Positions 1-6,668 of a stretch of DNA of 11,666 bases are shown here, in pieces. A model generated the notes under the pieces. The model did no database searches, had not been told where the DNA came from, and saw only the letters and a list, made by a program, of their open reading frames with translations. The DNA comes from Bacteroidaceae bacterium (lineage in GTDB: Bacteria; Bacteroidota; Bacteroidia; Bacteroidales; Bacteroidaceae). Position 1 is the stretch's first letter. Every line of letters begins with the position of its first letter. The DNA lies in NCBI GenBank assembly GCA_016302435.1, contig JAEDNQ010000067.1, positions 1 to 11,666 on the forward strand, read 5' to 3'. Both the position numbers and the translations under genes were made by a program.

Positions 1-75
1 CAGCAATTATGACATCTGCATTTGTCAGCAATTATATCATCTGCATTTGTCAGCAATTATAACATCTGTATTTGT
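1..75. repeat. Three 25-bp tandem repeats upstream of uxuA
   Basis: Three head-to-tail units lie at 1-25, 26-50 and 51-75. Each begins CAGCAATTAT and ends in CATCTGCATTTGT or a one-base variant. Units differ at only two or three positions, mainly the two bases after CAGCAATTAT and one C/T change near the end. The array may continue beyond the left edge. It stops 35 bp before the uxuA start, where a promoter or operator is expected. There are no unique spacers, so it is not CRISPR. Each unit ends in TTTG, the core of Bacteroidota promoter boxes. Confidence 0.9.
46..74 (+). promoter_or_regulatory. Possible uxu promoter inside the repeats
   Basis: TTTG at 46-49 could act as a -33 box and TGTATTTG at 67-74 as a -7 box (consensus TAnnTTTG, one mismatch). 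The spacing is 17 nt, against about 19-21 usually. Transcription would then start near 80 and leave a leader of about 30 nt before uxuA at 111. Repeats one and two offer the same arrangement 25 bp upstream. This is a weak match and an inference from position. Confidence 0.3.
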
Positions 76-110
76 ACATATATAAATAATAACGCTTAAT
101 ACATACCAAT

Positions 111-1286
111 ATGGAAAAAACATGGAGATGGTTTGGCAAGAAGGATAAGATAACCCTTCAGATGCTCAGACAAATCGGTGTGGAGGGCATAGTGACCGCT
201 CTGCACGACATCAAGAACGGTGAGATATGGACCGTTGATGCTATCATGGACATGAAGAACTACATCGAAGCTGCCGGACTTAAGTGGTCGGTGGTGGAGA
301 GTCTGCCTGTGTGCGAGGCCATCAAGTATGGAGGCCCAGAGCGCGACCAGCTCATCGAGAACTATAAGGTGAGCCTTGCCAACCTCGGCAAGTGTGGCAT
401 ACACTGTATCTGCTATAACTTCATGCCTGTACTCGACTGGGCACGCACCGAACTCGACCACCCATGGGAAGACGGCAGCACAAGCCTCTACTTCAACAAA
501 GTGAAGTTCGTCTATTTCGACCGCTACATCCTCAAGCGCGAAGGTGCAGAGAAGGACTACAGCGCAGAAGATAACGCAAAGGCTGACGAGATGGCCAAGA
601 CGATGACTCCAGAGGACGATGCAGCTTTGGTTGACACCATCATCGTGAAGACTCAGGGATTTGTCAATGGCAACATCACAGAGGAGGACAAGCAGCCTGT
701 GGCTCTCTTCCGCAAGCTTCTGGCTCTCTACGATGGCATCACTCCTGACAAGCTGAGGGAGAACTGGAAGTATTTCTTAGAGCAGATTATGCCTACATGC
801 GAGGAATACGGCATGAACATGTGCGTTCACCCCGACGACCCACCGATGCCTCTCCTTGGTCTGCCACGCGTGGTGACATGCGATGCAGACATAGAGTGGT
901 TCCTCAATGCTGTCGACAATCCTCACAACGGTCTAACCTTCTGCTGCGGCAGTCTCTCTGCCGGAGCTCAGAATGACGTGCCTGCCCTTGCCAGGAAATA
1001 TGCCAAGAGAGTACACTTCGTACATCTACGCTCTACCAACGTGTTTGACAACGGAGACTTCATCGAGGCTGACCACCTCGGCGGTCGCGCCAACCTCATT
1101 GAGGTGGTGAAGATTTTCCAAGAGCTCAATCCCAATGTGCCTATGCGTGTAGACCACGGCCGCACCATGCTCGGCGATGAGGACAAAGGTTACAATGCAG
1201 GCTACTCCTTCCACGGCCGCATGATGGGCTTGGCCCAGATGGACGGTGTGATGGCTGCTGTCAAGTATATGAGCGAAAACAAGTGA
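111..1286 (+). CDS. uxuA: D-mannonate dehydratase
   Basis: A cytoplasmic enzyme that dehydrates D-mannonate to 2-keto-3-deoxy-D-gluconate (EC 4.2.1.8) in D-glucuronate catabolism. The 391 residues match the usual UxuA length and give a TIM-barrel, xylose-isomerase-like protein. Family motifs are visible: MEKTWRWFGK at the N-terminus, HPDDPP (His240), TFCCGS (Cys278 or Cys279), FVHLRS (His305, Arg307) and VDHGR (Asp348, His349). The His/Cys/His/Asp set corresponds to the Mn/Fe ligands known for the family. The ATG at 111 gives the canonical N-terminus. It is followed after 103 nt by the mannonate oxidoreductase gene on the same strand, so the two form a uxu operon. Control probably acts through the repeat-bearing leader. 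The assignment is very secure. Confidence 0.97.
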   Translation: MEKTWRWFGKKDKITLQMLRQIGVEGIVTALHDIKNGEIWTVDAIMDMKNYIEAAGLKWSVVESLPVCEAIKYGGPERDQLIENYKVSLANLGKCGIHCICYNFMPVLDWARTELDHPWEDGSTSLYFNKVKFVYFDRYILKREGAEKDYSAEDNAKADEMAKTMTPEDDAALVDTIIVKTQGFVNGNITEEDKQPVALFRKLLALYDGITPDKLRENWKYFLEQIMPTCEEYGMNMCVHPDDPPMPLLGLPRVVTCDADIEWFLNAVDNPHNGLTFCCGSLSAGAQNDVPALARKYAKRVHFVHLRSTNVFDNGDFIEADHLGGRANLIEVVKIFQELNPNVPMRVDHGRTMLGDEDKGYNAGYSFHGRMMGLAQMDGVMAAVKYMSENK

Positions 1287-1322
1287 GGATTGATGAACCT
1301 AACTTACGAAGCATATACATGC

Positions 1323-1382
1323 AACATCAACCATTGACATATAACATCTCTCATAGAAATACAATATCAATCATAGACATAC
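1323..1382. repeat. Three degenerate 20-bp repeats in the uxuA-uxuB spacer
   Basis: Units at 1323-1342, 1343-1362 and 1363-1382 follow the rough pattern AAcATCaatCATagAcATac. Units one and three are the most alike. The array ends 7 nt before the uxuB ATG. The stretch is AT-rich and almost free of G, which suits an unstructured translation-initiation region. It could also bind a regulator or simply be slippage-derived DNA. I see no promoter boxes or terminator hairpin in the spacer, so read-through from uxuA is expected. Confidence 0.65.
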
Positions 1383-1389
1383 ACAACTT

Positions 1390-2208
1390 ATGAGTTCATT
1401 AAAAGGTAAGATAGCTGTCGTCACTGGTGGTACTGGTGTGCTCGGCAGCAACGTCAGCGAGGGTCTTCTGCAGGCCAGCGCAACAGTCATCGTAGTCGGC
1501 TCACGTCAGGAGACGGTAGACAAGGCACTCTCAAAGTTAGCTCCTGTGGCTGAGGCCAACGCTACCAGTGTAACAGGATATGTGTGCAATGTGCTCAAGC
1601 ATGAGGACATCGTGGCACTGACAGAAAAGATCAAGGCTGACTTCGGCAGGGTGGACATCCTTGTCAATGCTGCTGGCGGCAATGTCGGGGGTGCCAACAT
1701 CATGGACGACATGAACGTGTACGAGTGTGACATTGAGGCTCTCCACAAGGTCATTGACCTCAATCTATGGGGCACCATCTATCCTTGCCTCACTTTCGGC
1801 AAGATTATGGCAGAGCAGAAGAGCGGAAGCATCATCAATGTCAGCTCCATGGCTGCTTACGACGCTTTGTCGCGCGTGATGGGCTACTCCATAGCCAAGG
1901 AAGGAGTGAACGCTCTGACCAAGTGGCTCGCCCAGGATTTTGCGCGCAAGTATGGAGACAAGATACGTGTCAACGCCATTGCTCCAGGATTCTTCATTGG
2001 CGAGCAGAACCGCAAGGCGCTGCTCAACGATGACGGTTCGCTGACAGAGCGCAGCCACAAGGTGCTGAACAAGACTCCAATGGGCCGTTTTGGTGACATC
2101 TCCGAGCTCAACGGCATCGTCCGCTTCTTGGCTTCTGACGAGGCAAGCTTCGTTACAGGCACAATCATCCCTGTCGACGGCGGCTTCAGCTCATTCTCAG
2201 GTGTGTAA
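1390..2208 (+). CDS. uxuB: D-mannonate oxidoreductase (fructuronate reductase), SDR type
   Basis: A short-chain dehydrogenase of 272 residues, most likely reducing D-fructuronate to D-mannonate with NAD(P)H (EC 1.1.1.57), the step just before UxuA. The classical SDR features are present: cofactor loop TGGTGVLG (residues 12-19), NAAG (93-96), Ser153 in NVSSM, the catalytic pair Tyr166/Lys170 in YSIAK, and a C-terminal PVDGGFS. The specific role rests on its place behind uxuA; Bacillus-type UxuB enzymes also belong to the SDR family, unlike the long-chain E. coli UxuB. A related gluconate or 2-keto-3-deoxygluconate dehydrogenase cannot be excluded from motifs alone. A strong terminator follows, so this is the last gene of the operon. 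Confidence 0.88.
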   Translation: MSSLKGKIAVVTGGTGVLGSNVSEGLLQASATVIVVGSRQETVDKALSKLAPVAEANATSVTGYVCNVLKHEDIVALTEKIKADFGRVDILVNAAGGNVGGANIMDDMNVYECDIEALHKVIDLNLWGTIYPCLTFGKIMAEQKSGSIINVSSMAAYDALSRVMGYSIAKEGVNALTKWLAQDFARKYGDKIRVNAIAPGFFIGEQNRKALLNDDGSLTERSHKVLNKTPMGRFGDISELNGIVRFLASDEASFVTGTIIPVDGGFSSFSGV

Positions 2209-2241
2209 TCGCAGCGAACAACATTATTTATCAATCCAATG

Positions 2242-2282
2242 TGGGGCTACTGGTGAGAGTGTTTATCTCTCCAGTAGCCCCA
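2242..2282 (+). terminator. Hairpin terminator after uxuB
   Basis: TGGGGCTACTGG (2242-2253) pairs perfectly with CCAGTAGCCCCA (2271-2282), a 12-bp stem. After one T-T mismatch, GAGA (2255-2258) pairs with TCTC (2266-2269), leaving a small loop. It begins 33 nt past the uxuB stop. Only a weak T-rich run follows, which is common in Bacteroidota. It closes the uxu operon. Confidence 0.85.
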
Positions 2283-2485
2283 TTCGTATACCTATTTCTC
2301 ATTGCCATCCAGTCGGAATGCCATGGTTTTCTTGCAAAGGCTTGCCATCTTGCCGTGTTCGCAATGTTTCTCGCGTGATGAACAGTTTGCCCGACAACAA
2401 TAATACAATTGTAAAAACAATTATGCGCACCTACTTGATAAATCCCGAGATCCCTAGCTATTTTGGTTGTTTTTATTTAATTTTC
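2283..2485. other. Spacer between uxu operon and ATPase-nuclease gene
   Basis: This is the gene-free part between the uxuB terminator and the next promoter. It holds a perfect 10-bp palindrome TACAATTGTA (2404-2413) and the first copy of the MRTYL leader motif (2402-2436). An open frame from the ATG at 2423 to the stop ending at 2527 would encode a 34-residue peptide, MRTYL followed by a hydrophobic stretch. It runs through the promoter of the next gene and I do not call it a gene. Nothing else recognisable was seen here. Confidence 0.5.
2402..2436 (+). repeat. Leader-motif repeat, copy 1
   Basis: AATACAATT (2402-2410) is followed by an A-rich stretch and then TATGCGCACCTACTT (2422-2436). 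The same elements in the same order recur at 2554-2592, directly before the ATPase-nuclease start. The 15-bp core is identical, and the intervening A-rich sequence differs slightly in length. The core encodes Met-Arg-Thr-Tyr-Leu in both copies. Confidence 0.75.
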
Positions 2486-2516
2486 TTTGTGATACCGTTT
2501 ATTTTATGTATTTTTG
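2486..2516 (+). promoter_or_regulatory. Bacteroidota-type promoter for the ATPase-nuclease gene
   Basis: TTTG at 2486-2489 is the -33 box and TATTTTTG at 2509-2516 the -7 box (TAnnTTTG). They are 19 nt apart, an exact fit to the Bacteroidota housekeeping consensus. Transcription should begin near 2521-2523, leaving a leader of about 70 nt. This rules out in-frame starts upstream of 2592, such as the TTG at 2514, which lies inside the -7 box. Confidence 0.8.
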
Positions 2517-2553
2517 CAGCAAAATAGCAAGAATACGGCTTGCACCACTATCA

Positions 2554-2592
2554 AATACAATTATTATAAAGAAAACTATGCGCACCTACTTA
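2554..2592 (+). repeat. Leader-motif repeat, copy 2
   Basis: AATACAATT (2554-2562), an A-rich stretch and TATGCGCACCTACTT (2578-2592) repeat the block at 2402-2436, with the cores 156 bp apart. This copy lies in the 5' leader of the ATPase-nuclease transcript, and its last base pairs run into that gene's start codon. Confidence 0.75.
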
Positions 2593-2595
2593 TGA
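2578..2595 (+). promoter_or_regulatory. Five-codon leader ORF (MRTYL) overlapping the next start codon
   Basis: An ATG at 2578, preceded by the A-rich AAAGAAAACT, opens ATG CGC ACC TAC TTA TGA. Its stop at 2593-2595 overlaps the ATG at 2592 of the ATPase-nuclease gene in the ATGA arrangement typical of translational coupling. A ribosome ending on the leader ORF could restart on the main gene. Translation of the peptide is inferred, not shown; support comes from conservation of its exact coding stretch in the copy at 2422-2436. Confidence 0.4.
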
Positions 2596-4211
2596 GTAGA
2601 TTTATATATCCTATAGATACCGACCAGTTTCAGAAGATACGTGAGCAAGGCAAGGTCTACGTTGACAAGACAGGCTATATTTATGACCTTGTCAATGTGA
2701 AGAAGTACGAGTACGTCTTTCTCGCCCGTCCGCGTCGATTCGGCAAGTCTTTGCTTTGCAACACCTTCAAGGCCTATTTCCAAGGGCAGAAGGAACTTTT
2801 TGAAGGTCTGAAGATAATGGAGCAGGAGAAGGAATGGAAGACATATCCAGTTCTCCATTTCACGATGAGCGGATTGAAGAATCTGACGGTTGGCGAGGCG
2901 AAAAGCAAGCTGGAGAACCTTCTTTCCGATTACGAAAAGATTTATGGACGCAATACGGAGGAGATAACTCCCGGAGCTCGTTTCCGTGGCTTGATTCACC
3001 GTGCTTGTGAACAAACGTGCGAAAAGGTTGTGGTTATTCTGGATGAATACGACGCTCCCATCATGCGTCTCTTGTACGACAAGGAGCAGTTGGAGACAAT
3101 GCGCATGATGCTCCGAGAGTTCTATCAGGTGCTGAAGGACGAAGGAGCTTTCTTGAAGTTTGTATTTATCACAGGAGTGACAAAGTTCTCCCAGTTGAGC
3201 ATCTTCTCTGAACTCAACAATATGAAGCAGATTTCAATGTCTGACGAGTATTCAGGATTATGCGGCATAACACAGACAGAACTCGACACAGTTCTTCAGC
3301 CTTGTGTGGAGGAGTATGCAAAGGCTTTGCATGTTACTTTGTATGAGGCATACGCTGAGCTGAAGCGTAACTATGACGGTTATCATTTCTCTGAGAACAG
3401 TCAGGATATTTATGCCCCATACAGCGTGTTGAATGCGCTAAACGACAAAGCTACGAGACATTATTGGTTCGAGTCTGGCACAATGACTTCGCTTATCGAA
3501 CATCTGAAGTATTATCCTTTCAAGACTGCTTTGGAGTATGATGGCATGGAAGTTGGACTGAACGAGTTTAACGTGCCGTGTGAGGATGCGGAAACACCTA
3601 TTCCCCTGCTTTATCAGAGTGGTTATCTTACGATAGACTCGTATGATCCGCTGCTGAAGACATACACTCTCCATTTCCCAAACCTTGAGGTAAAGGAAGG
3701 TATGATAAGCGGACTGATGCCATTGATTTTAAATCGAAGCACTGCCGACGGCAACAGTCTGACCCGCAATATGGCATCCTCACTCTTCAAGGGCAACCTT
3801 GCTGGAGCACTCTCTGCCCTGCGCTCATATATTGCCAAGATTCCCTACGACATTATCACTAAGCAGGAATGGGCAGACAAAGAAGGTCGAGAATCGTTTT
3901 ATAAGCTCTTGATGTACATGGCATTCTCCATGCTTAACTCTATTGTTGACACAGAGGTGAAGAGTGTTCTCGGTCGTGCAGATGTGGTAATAAAGACCAA
4001 GAATGCCCTCTATGTACTCGAGCTGAAGGTAGATGATACTGTCGACAACGCTTTGGCGCAGATTGACTCCAAAGGTTATGCCATCCCATACGAGGCAGAC
4101 GGTTGCAAGGTCACCAAGTGTGGAGTGTGCATATCCTCAGAAAAACGAAACATCACGCATTGGCGCGAGGTAGATGAGGATGGGAATATTATTGATGAGC
4201 AGAAGTTTTAG
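2592..4211 (+). CDS. AAA-ATPase-like protein with C-terminal PD-(D/E)XK nuclease domain
   Basis: A 539-residue protein of the family combining an AAA-ATPase-like domain (PF09820) with a PD-(D/E)XK nuclease-like tail (PF08011, DUF1703), abundant and often multicopy in Bacteroidales. The N-terminus carries the diagnostic YVDKTGYIYDL. The nucleotide site shows ARPRRFGKS (Lys52 in the P-loop), VVVILDEYDAP (Asp151, Glu152) and a FITGVTKFS strand. At the C-terminus GRAD (Asp464) and YVLELKV (Glu477, Lys479) form the nuclease signature. The catalytic residues look intact, suggesting an ATP-dependent cytoplasmic nuclease, but the substrate and biological role of the family are not established. The start at 2592 is chosen because the promoter excludes earlier ones. 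The gene is a single-gene unit between two unrelated operons, which could mean insertion by transfer. It is convergent with the kinase gene 47 nt away, and no clear terminator is visible between them. Confidence 0.88.
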   Translation: MSRFIYPIDTDQFQKIREQGKVYVDKTGYIYDLVNVKKYEYVFLARPRRFGKSLLCNTFKAYFQGQKELFEGLKIMEQEKEWKTYPVLHFTMSGLKNLTVGEAKSKLENLLSDYEKIYGRNTEEITPGARFRGLIHRACEQTCEKVVVILDEYDAPIMRLLYDKEQLETMRMMLREFYQVLKDEGAFLKFVFITGVTKFSQLSIFSELNNMKQISMSDEYSGLCGITQTELDTVLQPCVEEYAKALHVTLYEAYAELKRNYDGYHFSENSQDIYAPYSVLNALNDKATRHYWFESGTMTSLIEHLKYYPFKTALEYDGMEVGLNEFNVPCEDAETPIPLLYQSGYLTIDSYDPLLKTYTLHFPNLEVKEGMISGLMPLILNRSTADGNSLTRNMASSLFKGNLAGALSALRSYIAKIPYDIITKQEWADKEGRESFYKLLMYMAFSMLNSIVDTEVKSVLGRADVVIKTKNALYVLELKVDDTVDNALAQIDSKGYAIPYEADGCKVTKCGVCISSEKRNITHWREVDEDGNIIDEQKF

Positions 4212-4258
4212 GAGGGCACTGCTGTTTGTTTTGTTTGGCGGAGGGTTTGCATCTTCGC

Positions 4259-6649
4259 TCAATGAGTGACTTTGTTGCCTGCTCTCATGACGCTGATGCC
4301 GCTGTCATTGGGCGTGGCAGAGTCCCTAAGGTTTGTTGGGTGAAGGAAGATGAAGCGCGCTCCTGTGGTGTAGTCGCGGTCGAGGTATACATCTCCTTGC
4401 AGCGCTTCCGCTATGCTTGAGCAGATGTTGAGTCCGAGGCCTATGCCGCGGAGAGATGATATGCCTTTCTCGAAACGCTCAAAGATTTTGTCTTGCAGTT
4501 CGGCAGGCACTCCCATGCCTGTATCGGTGACGGAGAAAGCAATGTAGCCAGGACGCAGAGTGGTGGAGACACCGAGGATGACCTCACCCTGAGTTGTGTG
4601 CTTGTATGCGTTGGTGAGGAAGTTGGTGATGACCTGGCAGACACGGCGCTTGTCGGTGTAGAGCATCGTGCCGTCTGCCACGTCTGTGTCGAGGCGGAAG
4701 TTGACTCCCTCAGGCAGGCGAGCGGAGACCATGTATGAGGCACTGCGGCAGATCTCGTTGATGTCAGTGTCGCTCAGCAGCAGTTTGTACTTGCCGCTCT
4801 CGAAGTCGGAGATATCGAGGATGTCAGACACGAGGGTGGTGAGCATCTCCGTGTTGCTGGTGATGATTTTGCCATATTCTTCCATTTCCTCGTCACTGAT
4901 GTAGTCGCGCATCTCTTTCATGCTGAGTATCTGTGCGAATCCGCAGATGGAGTTGAGCGGTGTGCGCAGCTCGTGGCTCATGTTCTGGAGGAAACGTTCC
5001 TGTACCTGACGCGCATGTTCGGCTTCCTTGACGGCTTTCTTCAGCTTGATGGAGTTGAGATAGAGCAAAACGGACAGGCAGATGAAGCACAGAAGGACGA
5101 TGAGCACGGTGATGAGCACCTCCTTGAAGTATGCCTTGAGTATCTCCCAGGGAGTAATCTGACGGTCGGTGACGGCATATTTTGTCATGTCAGCATAGAT
5201 ATCCTCTGACGATATGGCCCTGCAGGTCTGATTGATGAAGTTGAGGAGTGTGATGTCATTGTTGGCAATGCCGAATCCTGCCTTCATGGGGTGAGTGAGG
5301 GGTATGCGGAAGAGGTCGAGCGAGGGTACGAAGAGGTAGGCCTGATAGGCTGAATATACTATGCAGTCAACTTCTCCCTTGCGCACAGCCTTTTCACATT
5401 TTTCTATGTCGTCATAGTAGACTATCTGCCAGTGGGGATAGTAGTATTCGACATATCTGTCCTTGCCGAGTTCGCTTTTCACCACGGCTACCTTGTTGAC
5501 ATCTGCCTCGTTGAGATATTTGTCGGCTGTGATGGCGAACATGGTGGTCTGGAGGAGCGGGTGGGTGATGCGGAGATGGTTCTCCCTGGCATAGTTGAAG
5601 TCGCTCATGTAGGGGAAGATGCAGTCAACCTCTCCGCGCTGGGCGGCCTTTATCATCTCTCTGTGAGTGCTGAAGGGTATGGTGGAGAAGTGGAGCTCTT
5701 GGTCGGAGAAGAGGGCTGTGGCTTTGTTGATATATGTGGCCAAAGCTCCTATGACGGAGTCTCCCTTGGGTTCATAGGCGCTGTAGGGCAGATTGTTGTT
5801 GACATATCCCACCTTTATGTTCTCGTGCTTCTTGATCCACTGCTTCTGTTCTTGGTTGAGTTCCATGACGGTATGGGCATCGACAAACTTATGTAATGTC
5901 TGCTCTAAGAAATATGGGTTTGCCGCTTCTATCTCGCTCATGGCCTTGTCGAAGGCTTCTTTGAGGTCTGCTCGCTCTTTGTTGAAGACGAAGTAGACGT
6001 CTGAGGATCCGATGGAACAGATTTGCTTGAGTCCCTTGAACTGATATATTTCTGTGCCGACACATGCGTCAATCTTTCCGTCTGTATATAGCTTCATGGC
6101 TTCGGAGTCGCTCTTGACGTAGACGACGGTGGCTTTCACTTTGTGGACAGCGAGCCAGTCTCTCAGCACTCCCTCCTGATAGCTGTTCTTTGCCACACCT
6201 ATGCGCTTGCCATTGAGAGTGGAGAGTTCATCGACCGCCATGTCTTTTCTGCCTCTTTCGGTGAAGATGCTGTAGGTCTCATGGAATATTACCTTCTGTG
6301 AGAATAATAAGTGCTTCTCTCTTTCGGGTGTCTTGGTGATGAAGGGCAACATGTCCAACTTGCCACTGACGACATCGCTCATGAGTTGTGTCCATGAACC
6401 ATAGATGTATTCGTACTCCCACCCTGTGTGGTTTGCCACTTCCTCTTGCAGTTCGAAGGAGAATCCGCTCATGACGCCATCGGGGGAGAGGTAGTTGAGG
6501 GTGTTGTCTACCCATCCCACCTTGACTTTAGAGGTTGGTAGGGAGTGAGCCTGTGATGGGTAAATGCACATGAATGCAATAGCGAGCACAGTGGCTGCTA
6601 TTGCATGTATGCTGGTCTTGAACAGACTTATGTAGATTGATGACTTCAT
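4259..6649 (-). CDS. Sensor histidine kinase with two periplasmic SBP_bac_3 domains
   Basis: A 796-residue membrane kinase with BvgS/EvgS-like sensing. A signal peptide or first membrane segment (about 1-36, ending PSQAHS) is followed by two periplasmic Venus-flytrap domains (about 41-255 and 277-497), a membrane helix (about 510-532), a short coiled linker, and a HisKA/HATPase core. The phospho-acceptor is His559 in MSHELRTP. ATP-binding motifs are the N box with Asn680, the DTGMG box with Asp709, an IFERF box, and GIGLGL (735-740). The protein ends soon after the ATPase domain and lacks the receiver and HPt domains of BvgS. No response regulator is encoded in the window, so its partner lies elsewhere. 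SBP_bac_3 domains usually bind amino acids or similar small ligands; the ligand here is unknown. It starts 19 nt after the PurF-like gene, probably in the same transcript. Confidence 0.92.
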   Translation of the reverse strand: MKSSIYISLFKTSIHAIAATVLAIAFMCIYPSQAHSLPTSKVKVGWVDNTLNYLSPDGVMSGFSFELQEEVANHTGWEYEYIYGSWTQLMSDVVSGKLDMLPFITKTPEREKHLLFSQKVIFHETYSIFTERGRKDMAVDELSTLNGKRIGVAKNSYQEGVLRDWLAVHKVKATVVYVKSDSEAMKLYTDGKIDACVGTEIYQFKGLKQICSIGSSDVYFVFNKERADLKEAFDKAMSEIEAANPYFLEQTLHKFVDAHTVMELNQEQKQWIKKHENIKVGYVNNNLPYSAYEPKGDSVIGALATYINKATALFSDQELHFSTIPFSTHREMIKAAQRGEVDCIFPYMSDFNYARENHLRITHPLLQTTMFAITADKYLNEADVNKVAVVKSELGKDRYVEYYYPHWQIVYYDDIEKCEKAVRKGEVDCIVYSAYQAYLFVPSLDLFRIPLTHPMKAGFGIANNDITLLNFINQTCRAISSEDIYADMTKYAVTDRQITPWEILKAYFKEVLITVLIVLLCFICLSVLLYLNSIKLKKAVKEAEHARQVQERFLQNMSHELRTPLNSICGFAQILSMKEMRDYISDEEMEEYGKIITSNTEMLTTLVSDILDISDFESGKYKLLLSDTDINEICRSASYMVSARLPEGVNFRLDTDVADGTMLYTDKRRVCQVITNFLTNAYKHTTQGEVILGVSTTLRPGYIAFSVTDTGMGVPAELQDKIFERFEKGISSLRGIGLGLNICSSIAEALQGDVYLDRDYTTGARFIFLHPTNLRDSATPNDSGISVMRAGNKVTH

Positions 6650-6668
6650 GTTCGGAAGGTAATGATTG

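Noticed and set aside
1..75. CRISPR array
   Set aside because: The 25-bp units are directly adjacent, with no unique spacers and no cas genes in the window.
2090..2527. Plus-strand open frame running from inside uxuB past the terminator
   Set aside because: It overlaps uxuB in another frame and crosses a strong terminator hairpin and the next gene's promoter. Only its last 34 codons from 2423 are mentioned as a curiosity.
2514..2591. Upstream in-frame extension of the ATPase-nuclease from TTG at 2514
   Set aside because: The TTG lies inside a perfect -7 box, so it would not be transcribed; the family N-terminus fits the ATG at 2592.
4212..4258. Terminator between the convergent ATPase-nuclease and kinase genes
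   Set aside because: The 47-nt gap has two GGAGGG runs and T-rich stretches but no stem that pairs convincingly.
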